Part shown: piece by piece, positions 17,358-24,999 of the stretch
Numbering within the stretch: the first letter of the stretch is position 1
Layout: the number at the start of each line of letters is the position of its first letter
Source: Rhodococcus aetherivorans
Lineage (GTDB): Bacteria; Actinomycetota; Actinomycetes; Mycobacteriales; Mycobacteriaceae
Assembly (NCBI RefSeq): GCF_011058165.1
Contig: NZ_JAALEG010000056.1
Span: 1 to 41,803, forward strand
Direction of reading: 5' to 3'
DNA: 41,803 bases
Notes under the pieces: model-generated
What the model saw: only the letters and a program-made list of their open reading frames with translations
The model's database searches: none
What the model was told of the DNA's origin: nothing
Program-made: the position numbers and the translations under genes

Positions 17358-18776
17358 TCAGATACCTCGCCGGGCGGTGATCCGCCCCTCGGAGATCGCA
17401 CCGAGGAGTGCGGCGTGGTCGCGTGTGTTCTGTTCGGCGTAGGCGATCGCGAATGCCGTGATGGCGTCGTCGAATTCGGTGCCGGAACCGAGATACTCGG
17501 CGATCGCGATGCGGTCGCCGGATCGGGCGTGCCCATACGCCAGTACCCGTCCGCACAGCCGCCCGTACAGCGTCATTCCGGTGGGAGTCATCGCCTCGAC
17601 GACCGCCGAGCCCTTGCCGTCCCGCAACTGACGCAGGTAGAAATCTCGCCGGACGCCGTCCGGTCCGGGGCCCTGCTGCCAGCCGAGGAAGATGTCGCTG
17701 GCCGCCTGCATCAAACGTTGGCCGTTGACCACACGTTCGCCCTCGTTGGCAAACGTGGGCCCGTCCACGTAGTACGAGAGCACGGACCGTTGCGCCTCCT
17801 TGGCCTGCAGGAAGAGCGGGTCGTCGTCACCCGTGCCGCGCAACAGGAAGATCCAGGCCCGGGTTCCGACGCTGCCGACACCGACCACCTTGCGCGCCGC
17901 CTGCACGAACTCGAACTGTTCGAGGAGCACCCGCCGGTCCCACTGGAGCGTCGACCGATAGTCACGCAGGCGCTGGTGCAGATCCGCGTAGAGTTCGTCG
18001 GCGTCCGCGTCGGGCAGGACCTCCTCGATGGGGACGATGAGCGGCGGGGCGCTGATGATCCGGCGCCGGCCGTCGACCACCTCGGTCAACTTGGCGAGCG
18101 CTTGGACGCTGTCCCGGTGGCGCGACTTCTCGAGCGTCTTGCGCAGGCGCTTCTTCATGGAGGAGTCGAGTTCGTCGCGCAGTTCCGTGAGTTCGGTGCT
18201 GGGCTCGATGTGCGAATACCACACCGCCAGATTTCCCCGCTCCGCCTGCCGGGCAATCGTCTCGCGATACTCCGCTGCGCAGGCGCGGGCGATGCGCGCC
18301 TGCTGCTTGCCCGTGAAACCGTTGTCCCGCGCGGCGATCACGAGGCTGGTGACCAGTCGCTTGACGTCCCACTCGAACGGGCCGGGGTAGGTCTCGTCGA
18401 AGTCGTTGATGTCGAAGGTCAGCTTGCGTTCCGGGGTGGCGAAGATTCCGAAATTGCTCATGTGCGCGTCCCCGCACAGCTGGGTGAGGACGGTCGTGGT
18501 GGGCCCGCGGGACAGATCGTCCGCCATCACCAGAGCCGCACCCCGGTAGAAGGAGAACGGCGTTTCTGCCATGCGGCCGTAGCGCACCGGAACCAGCTCC
18601 GGCACCCGGGACGTCGCCTGCCGCTCCAGCAGGTCGAGCGGATCGGGGCGACGGCTCGTATCGAACTCGGCGAGCGCGGACAGCGGGGTCCGGCTGCGGG
18701 CCGCCCGCCCCCGTTCCGCCCGCTCCTCCCTGGTGGGGTGTTCGACCACTGGCTCGCTTCTCGAGGTCTCGGTCAT
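17358..18776 (-). CDS. DUF2252 domain protein (kinase-fold-like)
   Basis: A 472-residue protein with the DUF2252 landmarks. FSFYRGAALVMADDL is in the N-terminal third, CGDAHMSNFGIFATPERKLTFDINDFDE resembles the catalytic and metal-binding loops of aminoglycoside-phosphotransferase-type kinases, and FEWDVKRLVTSL follows. The C-terminal region includes LYGRLCGRVLAYGHARSGD. A clear GGGAGA ribosome site precedes ATG 18776. It starts 13 bases after the stop of the potassium channel gene, so the two may be co-transcribed. Function is unproven; the fold suggests phosphotransfer. Confidence 0.85.
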   Translation of the reverse strand: MTETSRSEPVVEHPTREERAERGRAARSRTPLSALAEFDTSRRPDPLDLLERQATSRVPELVPVRYGRMAETPFSFYRGAALVMADDLSRGPTTTVLTQLCGDAHMSNFGIFATPERKLTFDINDFDETYPGPFEWDVKRLVTSLVIAARDNGFTGKQQARIARACAAEYRETIARQAERGNLAVWYSHIEPSTELTELRDELDSSMKKRLRKTLEKSRHRDSVQALAKLTEVVDGRRRIISAPPLIVPIEEVLPDADADELYADLHQRLRDYRSTLQWDRRVLLEQFEFVQAARKVVGVGSVGTRAWIFLLRGTGDDDPLFLQAKEAQRSVLSYYVDGPTFANEGERVVNGQRLMQAASDIFLGWQQGPGPDGVRRDFYLRQLRDGKGSAVVEAMTPTGMTLYGRLCGRVLAYGHARSGDRIAIAEYLGSGTEFDDAITAFAIAYAEQNTRDHAALLGAISEGRITARRGI

Positions 18777-18789
18777 CAGGTTCTCCCTC

Positions 18790-19329
18790 TCACGTCTTCT
18801 TCTGCTGTTGGCGCCACTTCACGGCGGCGGTCAGGAACCGGAGGCCGAGCGCCAGGAGGACGAGGTTGCCGACCATCTGTGCGGTGACGACCGCTCGCGC
18901 GGCCTGGGTGGTGGCGACGATGTCTCCGAAACCCACTGTCGCGAAAACGGTCACGCAGAAATACAGGGCATCGATCCGTGAGAGCGGCACGTCGAACGAT
19001 TCCGGAACGTTGTACGACAGGACGTGATACGCGGTCGCGTACCCGACCAGGTAGACGGCGACCGTCAGCAGCAGCGCCTCGATCGCCTGCACGGCAGGGT
19101 ACGGTGACCGCAGCACCTGCCGGATCTGCCAGGCGCACACGGCGCACACCACCAGGAACCCACCGGCGAGCACTGCCACGGCCGAGACATCGTCGAAATC
19201 CTCGAACGGCAGCACGAAGTACGCGATCAACAACACGATCGTGGTGAGCGCCGGCCGCAGCACAGCCAGCCACAGCAACCGGCGGCCCCCCACCCCCGGC
19301 AGGCTCGGCCCGGCCTCACCGTCGGTCAT
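18790..19329 (-). CDS. two-pore-loop-type potassium channel (Kch-like)
   Basis: A 179-residue membrane protein with about four helices. The pore loop with selectivity filter is TVGFGDIVATT in the second half, between a helix at residues 75-100 and the inner helix VVTAQMVGNLVLLALGLRFL. TVGFGD is the K+-selective signature. No RCK/TrkA-N domain follows, so gating is not through a fused nucleotide-binding domain. ATG 19329 gives a plausible short N-terminus. It sits between the DUF7144 gene (upstream) and DUF2252 (downstream), all on the minus strand. With the CPA1 antiporter it points to ion homeostasis. Confidence 0.88.
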   Translation of the reverse strand: MTDGEAGPSLPGVGGRRLLWLAVLRPALTTIVLLIAYFVLPFEDFDDVSAVAVLAGGFLVVCAVCAWQIRQVLRSPYPAVQAIEALLLTVAVYLVGYATAYHVLSYNVPESFDVPLSRIDALYFCVTVFATVGFGDIVATTQAARAVVTAQMVGNLVLLALGLRFLTAAVKWRQQQKKT

Positions 19330-19359
19330 CGGCGACGCCCCGGCCCGGCGGTGCCGCGG

Positions 19360-19764
19360 TCAGTAGTAGTCCCGGCGCGGATTCCACGTGGCCACCGCCC
19401 AGATGACGACCACATCGAGCGCAATGATGAGCACCGACCACCACGGGTAGTACGGCAGCCACATGAAGTTGGCGAGAATCGACAGCGACGCAAGCACGAT
19501 GGCCGCCACCCTCGACCAGGTCGCGCCGGTGAACAGCGCGAAACCCACCAGAGCGATCACCGCACCGAGCACGATGTGGATCCATCCCCAGGTGGTGAAG
19601 TCGAACTTGTAGGTGTACTCGATCCCGACGACGAACAACTCGTCCTCCGCCACGGCGGCGATCCCCTGGAAGACCTGGAGGATGCCGATCGTGACGAGAA
19701 TGATCGCGGCGCCCATGGAGGTACCGGCCGCCACATCGTGTTTGACACTCGTGTCCTGGGACAT
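19360..19764 (-). CDS. DUF7144-like four-helix membrane protein
   Basis: A 134-residue protein with four membrane helices. The family-typical stretches are GAAIILVTIGILQVFQGIAA, WGWIHIVLGAVIALVGFALF, and WLPYYPWWSVLIIALDVVVIWA near the end. ATG 19764 is preceded by GAAGG, and starting here avoids an unlikely Arg-rich extension. Proteins of this type recur in actinobacterial stress loci; no mechanism is known. It is divergent from DUF6325 copy 2, with a 288-bp control region between them. Confidence 0.8.
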   Translation of the reverse strand: MSQDTSVKHDVAAGTSMGAAIILVTIGILQVFQGIAAVAEDELFVVGIEYTYKFDFTTWGWIHIVLGAVIALVGFALFTGATWSRVAAIVLASLSILANFMWLPYYPWWSVLIIALDVVVIWAVATWNPRRDYY

Positions 19765-20052
19765 GCCAATCGCCTTCCCTTCGATTCGGCCCGACGTACG
19801 GTATTGTGCGCGCGCCACCGGCCGCCTCGCATAGAGTTGATGATCTTCGCCGGACCTCGACCGCCCGACGACCGGCATTCCAGGGATGCGAGAGGCCTTT
19901 GGTCACCACATCGACCGAAGCGAGGGCATTCCGGGACCGAGCGGAGCAGGATGGTGGCTGCCGGGGTCGGTCGCGTGCACCAGCCACCGAGTCGACGCGG
20001 GTGGACACGGCCCGATGGCCCCGTTCCCGGCACAGCGAAAAGAGGTATACCC

Positions 20053-20502
20053 GTGAACGATGCCGACATCGACGAAATAGGTCCCATCGACTATCTCGTC
20101 GTCGAGTTCCCGGCAGACCGTCAGCCCGACGGCTCGGCCCTGCCGCTGCTGCGTGACCTCGTCGCGCGCGGAATCATCCGCGTGCTCGACCTCGCCTTCG
20201 TCCGCAAGGACACCGACGGCTCGCTGAGCGGGATCGACATCTCCGAGGTCGGACTCGAGGGCGACATCGACGTGACCCTCTTCGCCGAGGCGGCCACCGG
20301 CCTGCTCGACGACACCGACCTCGGCGAGGCCGGTGCGGCTCTCGAACCGGGATGCTCGGCGGCGATCGTCGTCTACGAGAACACCTGGGCCGCACCCTTC
20401 GCGGCCGCCCTGCGCCGCAACGGAGCCCAACTCGTCGCCTCCGGCCGCATCCCGGTTCAGAGCATCCTCGCATCACTCGAGGCGCTCGACGCCCAGACCT
20501 GA
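20053..20502 (+). CDS. DUF6325 family protein (copy 2)
   Basis: A 149-residue paralogue of the protein at 16211. It keeps EIGPIDYLVVEFPADR, RVLDLAFVRKDTDGS and the signature ENTWAAPFAAALRRNGAQ before LVASGRIPVQ. GTG 20053 has AGAGG at a normal distance. The next gene, 60 bases on, is the complete SHOCT partner, so this is the intact version of the two-gene module. The duplicated modules flank the DUF2252, channel and DUF7144 genes. Confidence 0.85.
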   Translation: MNDADIDEIGPIDYLVVEFPADRQPDGSALPLLRDLVARGIIRVLDLAFVRKDTDGSLSGIDISEVGLEGDIDVTLFAEAATGLLDDTDLGEAGAALEPGCSAAIVVYENTWAAPFAAALRRNGAQLVASGRIPVQSILASLEALDAQT

Positions 20503-20562
20503 ACCACCGCAGCAGGATCCGATTCCGACTACGCCGAACGCCCACCCGAGGAGAACACCGTC

Positions 20563-20853
20563 ATGCCCGGACTGCTTCGCGGGGTCGCCCGCACCGCCGT
20601 GGTGGCCGGAACCGCCACCGCTGTTTCCAACCGGGTCTCCCGGCGCCAGGGCCGGCGCTGGGCGGCGGAGGAACAGCCCCAGTACGCGCCACCACCGCCC
20701 GCCCCGGCGCCGGCCGCCGCTCCCCCCGCAGAGAGCGGCGCCGGCGGCATGGACCGGATCACCGCCCTGAAGGAACTCGCCGAACTGAAGACGCAGGGTG
20801 TGCTGACCGAGGCCGAGTTCGAGGCCGAGAAGGCCCGGATCCTCGCGTCGTAG
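20563..20853 (+). CDS. small SHOCT-domain protein
   Basis: A 96-residue protein. The N-terminus is MPGLLRGVARTAVVAGTATA then VSNRVSRRQ; a Pro/Ala-rich linker follows; the C-terminal SHOCT domain is DRITALKELAELKTQGVLTE before AEFEAEKARILAS. GAGGAG precedes ATG 20563. It partners DUF6325 copy 2. The gene ends 15 bases before the convergent crotonase gene. Confidence 0.85.
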   Translation: MPGLLRGVARTAVVAGTATAVSNRVSRRQGRRWAAEEQPQYAPPPPAPAPAAAPPAESGAGGMDRITALKELAELKTQGVLTEAEFEAEKARILAS

Positions 20854-20868
20854 CGGTTCCCGGAGCCG

Positions 20869-21630
20869 TCACTCCGCGCGCCACACCGGCGCGCGCTTCT
20901 CGGCGAACGCGCGGGCCCCTTCCTGCGCGTCCGCGGAGGCGAACACCGGCTCGACGAGTGCACGCTGCGACGCGAACGCCTCCGCGTCGGTGTACTGCAC
21001 GGCCGACGCCATGATCTGCTTGGAGGCACGGACGGCGAGCGGTCCGTTGCCGCTGATGCGGGCGGCGAGCGCCCGCGCGCCGTCGAGGGCCGCGCCCGGC
21101 TCGGTGAGGGTGTTGACCAGGCCGTGCGCGTGCGCCACCTCGGCGGTGAGGGGGTCACCGGTGAGCACGATCTCCATGGCGAGCTGGTAGGGCAGCACCT
21201 TGGGCAGGCGCAGCAGACCGCCGGCCGCGGCGACGAGCCCGCGCTTGACCTCGGGCAGGCCGAACTTGGCGCCCCGGGCGGCGACGACGAGGTCCGCCGA
21301 GAGGGCGAGCTCGCACCCGCCGGCGAGTGCCCAGCCTTCGACCGCGGCGATCAGCGGCTTGGTCGGCGGCCGCTCCGTGAGCCCGGCGAATCCCCGTCCG
21401 GGCAGCGAGGGCCGCTCGCCCCGGGTGAACGCCTTGAGGTCCATGCCGGCGCAGAAGGTGCCGCCGGCGCCGGTGATGATCCCGACGACCAGGTCCGGTC
21501 GCGCCTCGAACTCGTCGACGGCGGCGGCGAGCGCCTTGGCGACCTCGAGATCGACGGCGTTGCGCGCCTCGGGCCGGTTGATGGTCATGACGGCGATGCC
21601 GTCGCCGAACTCGGTCAGTACAGCGCTCAC
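20869..21630 (-). CDS. enoyl-CoA hydratase/isomerase family protein
   Basis: A 253-residue crotonase. The CoA/oxyanion segments are GTFCAGMDLKAF and EGWALAGGCELALSADL. Both usual hydratase glutamates appear to be present, in FGLPEVKRGL and in AMEIVLTGDP. It is similar to the crotonase at 33806-34606 (same LPEVKRGL block) but lies apart from that operon. The GTG at 21630 follows GAGGAGA; a longer frame to 21699 lacks a ribosome site. Expected reaction: hydration of 2-enoyl-CoA in beta-oxidation or a related CoA pathway. Confidence 0.9.
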   Translation of the reverse strand: MSAVLTEFGDGIAVMTINRPEARNAVDLEVAKALAAAVDEFEARPDLVVGIITGAGGTFCAGMDLKAFTRGERPSLPGRGFAGLTERPPTKPLIAAVEGWALAGGCELALSADLVVAARGAKFGLPEVKRGLVAAAGGLLRLPKVLPYQLAMEIVLTGDPLTAEVAHAHGLVNTLTEPGAALDGARALAARISGNGPLAVRASKQIMASAVQYTDAEAFASQRALVEPVFASADAQEGARAFAEKRAPVWRAE

Positions 21631-21851
21631 GTGGTGTCTCCTCGGGATCCTCGGGGTTCCGGCCGGGCACGGGGCGGAACGTCCCGTCGAGTCGATCACC
21701 GGACCGGCGCCCGAGACAAAGTCCGAACGGGGTATCGACCCATAGCCGAAACCTATGTAGGGAGGCCGGGGTCATGAGGTACCCGTCACTGTTCGCGCAC
21801 GGGCGGGAAGAACCCGGCCGCGGGGCGTGTTGGACCCGACCGATCGACGAC

Positions 21852-21881
21852 GGCCACGACACGGAAGGCCACGACACGGAA
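21852..21881. repeat. 15-bp tandem duplication
   Basis: GGCCACGACACGGAA occurs twice in direct succession, immediately before the AGGAGG that precedes the small reading frame at 21893. It is probably a slippage product but sits in the whiB leader. Confidence 0.7.
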
Positions 21882-21892
21882 GGAGGCATGCG

Positions 21893-22015
21893 ATGTGCAC
21901 ATCACCCCCGGCTGCGCCGGTGCGACAGCCGATGCGGCATCCCGTCGCGGGCATCCTTCCGCCGGCCGGGCCCCGACATGCGGGGCCGCCGGCGGCACCA
22001 CCCGGCAGGTGCTGA
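21893..22015 (+). CDS. possible small ORF in whiB leader
   Basis: Forty codons, MCTSPPAAPVRQPMRHPVAG then a Pro/Ala-rich tail ending GRC. The start has AGGAGG six bases upstream, a better site than many real genes here. The composition is low complexity and there is no homology I can recognise. An ATG at 21888 in another frame competes for the same ribosome site. It could be a regulatory leader peptide or chance. Confidence 0.25.
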   Translation: MCTSPPAAPVRQPMRHPVAGILPPAGPRHAGPPAAPPGRC

Positions 22016-22191
22016 CCGCCGGGCGGACACCCCTCGTCCGGTGACCGCCGCTCCGACTTCGTTTACGGCACCGAGAACCCATCTGCCACAAGCGGATTCG
22101 AGACACCGCACTGGGCGGCAGCGAATCCGTCGCAAGTCCTGCGCCGCCCCGACCAGATCTGCATCCCCATCCTCGGAAGGAGGACCTGCCC

Positions 22192-22440
22192 GTGACCACG
22201 ATGCTCACCGACCTGCTCGCCCCGTCGGACGCCACGCCGGACTGGGACCTGGCCGCGTGCCGCGGCGACGCGACCCCGGACGCCTGGTTCCCGGACCCGT
22301 CGGAGTCGTTCGACTACGCCCGCAACGTGTGCGCCCGCTGCCCCCTTGCCACCGCGTGCGCCACCTACGCCACCGAGACCCGGCAGTCCGGCATCTGGGG
22401 CGGCCGGGAGTTCCGCCGCGGCCGCGTGACCCGCGGATAA
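22192..22440 (+). CDS. WhiB-family iron-sulfur transcription regulator
   Basis: An 82-residue Wbl protein. The four cluster ligands are Cys23 (AACRGD), Cys47, Cys50 and Cys56 (NVCARCPLATAC), and the turn motif GIWGG is at 67-71. The short basic C-terminus (REFRRGRVTRG) is the DNA-contact region. It lacks the typical RGRP AT-hook of WhiB7. Wbl proteins bind a [4Fe-4S] cluster and act with sigma factor region 4. GTG 22192 is preceded by GGAAGGAGG. A strong terminator follows the stop, so it is probably monocistronic. Confidence 0.93.
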   Translation: MTTMLTDLLAPSDATPDWDLAACRGDATPDAWFPDPSESFDYARNVCARCPLATACATYATETRQSGIWGGREFRRGRVTRG

Positions 22441-22458
22441 GCCCGCACGCCGCGCCCT

Positions 22459-22495
22459 GCGCCCCCGTCGCCGACTCCCGTGGTGACGGGGGCGC
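22459..22495 (+). terminator. intrinsic-type terminator after the WhiB gene
   Basis: GCGCCCCCGTC at 22459-22469 pairs perfectly with GACGGGGGCGC at 22485-22495 (11-bp stem, 15-nt loop), 18 bases after the WhiB stop. No U-run follows, as is usual for actinobacterial terminators. Confidence 0.7.
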
Positions 22496-22543
22496 CGCGC
22501 TGTGCACGGCCCTGACACCTACCGATCGTTCAGTAAACATGTC

Positions 22544-23530
22544 ATGCTGGCCGGCGTGGAACACATCGCACTCGCCGTGGCCGACGGCATCGCCACCATC
22601 ACCCTCGACCGCCCCGACCGGCTCAACGCCTTCACCACCACGATGGAGCACGAGCTGATCGCGGCCTACGATCGCTGCGACGCCGACGATTCCGTGCGCG
22701 CCGTTGTACTCACCGGCGCCGGGCGCGCATTCTGCGCCGGCGCCGACCTCTCCGGCGGTGCCGACACGTTCGCGCAGCGGCTCGACGAGCCGAGCGACGA
22801 CGCGACCGCCGACGTCCGGCGCGATGACACGGCCGCCGACGTCCGGCGCGATGACACGGCCGCCGACGTCCGGCGCGATGACACGGCCGCCGACGTCCGG
22901 CGCGATGACACGGCCGCCGACGTCCGGCGCGACGGCGGCGGCCGCGTCGTGCTGCGCATGTTCGAGTGCCGCAAGCCGATCATCGCGGCGATCAACGGCC
23001 CGGCCGTCGGCGTCGGCATCACCATGACGCTCGCGGCGGATTTCCGCCTCGCCGCCGACGACGCCCGCATCGGCTTCGTGTTCAACCGCCGCGGCCTCGT
23101 CCCCGAGTCGTGCTCCACCTGGTTCCTGCCCCGCCTGGTTCCGCTGCAGACCGCCCTGGACTGGGTGTATTCGGGACGGATCTTCGACGCGGCCGAGGCC
23201 CACACGGCCGGGCTCGTCTATGCGCTGTATCCCGGGGCCGAACTGCTCGAGCGGGCGTATGCGCTGGCCCGCAGCCTCACCGAGCACTCGGCCCCGGTGT
23301 CGGTGGCGCTCTCGCGGCAGATGATGTGGCGCACGCTGGGCGCCGAGCACCCCATGGTCGCGCACCGCATCGAGACGCGCGGCATCAACCTCCGCGGCGT
23401 CGGGCGCGACGCCCGCGAGGGCATCTCGGCGTTCCTCGAGAAGCGTCCCGCGGCGTTCCCGGACAGCGTGTCCGCCGACCTGCCGGACCTGTTCCGCGAC
23501 GATCTGCCCGTACCGCCGTTTCGCGCATGA
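22544..23530 (+). CDS. enoyl-CoA hydratase/isomerase family protein with inserted tandem repeat
   Basis: A 328-residue crotonase from ATG 22544 (an in-frame GTG at 22556 is equally plausible; no Shine-Dalgarno is clear). The fold is recognisable from TLDRPDRLNAF, GAGRAFCAGADLSGG and INGPAVGVGITMTLAADFRL. Between the first oxyanion segment and the next helix lies an insert made of five copies of AADVRRDDT-like nonapeptides (about residues 88-132). This makes it some 45 residues longer than expected. The glutamate expected in the FGxPE position is replaced (FVFNRRGLVP), and the second is Asp (ALDWVYSG), so hydratase activity is uncertain. The terminator upstream separates it from the WhiB gene. 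Confidence 0.88.
   Translation: MLAGVEHIALAVADGIATITLDRPDRLNAFTTTMEHELIAAYDRCDADDSVRAVVLTGAGRAFCAGADLSGGADTFAQRLDEPSDDATADVRRDDTAADVRRDDTAADVRRDDTAADVRRDDTAADVRRDGGGRVVLRMFECRKPIIAAINGPAVGVGITMTLAADFRLAADDARIGFVFNRRGLVPESCSTWFLPRLVPLQTALDWVYSGRIFDAAEAHTAGLVYALYPGAELLERAYALARSLTEHSAPVSVALSRQMMWRTLGAEHPMVAHRIETRGINLRGVGRDAREGISAFLEKRPAAFPDSVSADLPDLFRDDLPVPPFRA
22808..22942. repeat. in-frame 27-bp tandem repeat inside crotonase gene
   Basis: Four exact 27-bp copies (22808-22834, 22835-22861, 22862-22888, 22889-22915) plus a fifth (22916-22942) that matches for 17 bases and then diverges. Each unit encodes AADVRRDDT-type residues, so the frame is kept. Copies are identical at DNA level, which points to a recent expansion. 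Confidence 0.95.
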
Positions 23531-23540
23531 ACGGTCAACA

Positions 23541-23570
23541 TTGACTGTTTAGTGGCGCGGCCCCTACGCT
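23541..23570 (+). promoter_or_regulatory. candidate sigma70-type promoter of SnoaL-like gene
   Basis: TTGACT (23541-23546) and TACGCT (23565-23570) are separated by 18 bases, placing transcription start about 20 bases before ATG 23598. The -35 begins 11 bases after the crotonase stop, so the next two genes can be expressed independently. Confidence 0.5.
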
Positions 23571-23597
23571 CGAAGCGACGCACACAGAGAGGGAACC

Positions 23598-23996
23598 ATG
23601 ACCGCTCGTACCCGGCCCCCCGTCGTCGAACGCTGGCATCACATCGTCGAGCACGAGGACATGGCCGCCCTCGAGGACCTGATCGCCGACGACGCCGTAT
23701 TCTCCTCCCCCGCGGTGTTCACACCGCAGGAAGGCAAGGCCAGGACCGTCGCCTACCTGCGGGCGGCGCTCACCGTGTTCTCCGGTGCGGGGTTCCGCTA
23801 CGTCGACGAGTGGTACAACGACGACTCGGCGGTTCTCGAGTTCACCGCCGATCTCGACGGCATCCACGTCAACGGCATCGACCTGATCCGCTGGGACGAC
23901 CGCGGCCGGATCATCTCGTTCAAGGTCATGACCCGTCCGCTGAAGGGCCTGCAGGCCCTCATCCCGCTCATGGCCGCCCAGCTCGGGCAGTCGTAA
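23598..23996 (+). CDS. SnoaL-like / NTF2-fold protein
   Basis: A 132-residue alpha+beta barrel protein. It opens with a helix (VVERWHHIVEHEDMAALEDLI), then ADDAVFSSPAVFTPQEGKA, and strand-rich sequence including FRYVDEWYNDDSAVLEFTAD and GIDLIRWDDRGRIISFKVM. This is the pattern of NTF2-like SnoaL/ketosteroid-isomerase-type proteins, which may be small hydrolases, isomerases or binding proteins. GAGAGGGAAC precedes ATG 23598. It lies 25 bases before the nitronate monooxygenase-like gene, so the two are likely a transcription unit. Substrate unknown. Confidence 0.8.
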   Translation: MTARTRPPVVERWHHIVEHEDMAALEDLIADDAVFSSPAVFTPQEGKARTVAYLRAALTVFSGAGFRYVDEWYNDDSAVLEFTADLDGIHVNGIDLIRWDDRGRIISFKVMTRPLKGLQALIPLMAAQLGQS

Positions 23997-24021
23997 CACC
24001 GAAATCACCAAGGAGATTCGC

Positions 24022-24999
24022 ATGGCCCTGCCTTCGATCCTGCAAGACCGGCTGCGCCTGCCCGTCGTGGCGTCGCCGATGTTCATCGTCTCCGGTCCGG
24101 ACCTGGTGATCGCCCAGTGCACCTCCGGCGTCGTCGGCTCCTTCCCCTCGCTCAACGCGCGCCCCCAGGCGATGCTGCGCGAGTGGCTCACCCGCATCAC
24201 CGAGGCCCTCGCCAAGCACGACGCCAACCACCCCGAGGCGCCGTCCGCGCCCTACGCGGTCAACCTCATCGTGCACCGCTCCAACGACCGCCTCGAAGAA
24301 GACCTCGCCACGATCGTCGAGTTCGAGGTCCCGGTCGTCATCACCTCCCTCGGCGCCCGCACCGACGTCAACGACGCCATCCACTCCTACGGCGGCATCG
24401 TCCTGCACGACGTCATCAACAACACCTTCGCCCGCAAGGCCGTCGACAAGGGCGCCGACGGCCTCATCGCCGTCGCCGCCGGCGCCGGCGGCCACGCGGG
24501 CGCCCAGTCACCGTTCGCGCTGGTCCAGGAGATCCGTGAGTGGTTCGACGGCCCGCTGCTGCTGTCGGGCTCGATCGCGCACGGCCGTTCGATCCTCGCG
24601 GCGCAGGCCGCCGGCGCCGATCTCGCCTACGTCGGTTCGGCGTTCATCGCCACCGCCGAGGCCAACGCCGACGCCCGCTACAAGCAGATGATCGTCGACT
24701 CCACCGCCGCCGACATCGTCTACTCCAACCTGTTCACCGGCGTGCACGGCAACTACCTGCGCGGCAGCATCGAAGCCGCCGGGCTCGACCCGAACAACCT
24801 CGCCGTGTCGGACCCGTCGGCCATGGACTTCGGCACCGGCGAGAGTTCCGGAACCGGCGCGAAGGCGAAGGCCTGGCGCGACATCTGGGGTTCCGGGCAG
24901 GGCGTCGGCGCGGTCGACGCCGTCGTCCCCGCCGCCGAGCTCGTCGACCGGCTCGCCACCGAGTACCGCGCGGCGCGGGAGCGGCTCGCCGGCCTGTAG
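24022..24999 (+). CDS. NAD(P)H-dependent flavin oxidoreductase, nitronate monooxygenase family
   Basis: A 325-residue TIM-barrel flavoprotein. Landmarks are PVVASPMFIVSGPDLVIAQC at the N-terminus, VNLIVHRSN, the AAGAGGHAG loop with the candidate catalytic His, and the FMN-phosphate segments LLSGSIAHGRSILAAQAAGA and YVGSAFIAT. This family (2-nitropropane dioxygenase-like) oxidises nitronates or reduces enones and quinones using FMN. AAGGAGAT precedes ATG 24022. The terminal 492 bases lie opposite the 3' part of the MFS reading frame at 24508-26193. The last codon of this gene is followed directly by sequence encoding the real MFS C-terminus on the other strand. Confidence 0.9.
   Translation: MALPSILQDRLRLPVVASPMFIVSGPDLVIAQCTSGVVGSFPSLNARPQAMLREWLTRITEALAKHDANHPEAPSAPYAVNLIVHRSNDRLEEDLATIVEFEVPVVITSLGARTDVNDAIHSYGGIVLHDVINNTFARKAVDKGADGLIAVAAGAGGHAGAQSPFALVQEIREWFDGPLLLSGSIAHGRSILAAQAAGADLAYVGSAFIATAEANADARYKQMIVDSTAADIVYSNLFTGVHGNYLRGSIEAAGLDPNNLAVSDPSAMDFGTGESSGTGAKAKAWRDIWGSGQGVGAVDAVVPAAELVDRLATEYRAARERLAGL

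Larger units (their letters stand above)
21631..22191. other. long divergent intergenic region upstream of whiB-like gene
   Basis: 561 bp without an established gene, between the crotonase (minus) and the WhiB gene (plus). It contains a 15-bp tandem duplication, a possible 40-codon reading frame with a strong ribosome site, and GC-rich sequence. A long leader is common for whiB genes, so transcript-level control is possible. Confidence 0.5.

Noticed and set aside
22808-22942. Regular repeat considered as a CRISPR array
   Set aside because: The 27-bp units are contiguous with no spacers and are in frame within a coding sequence; no cas genes are present.
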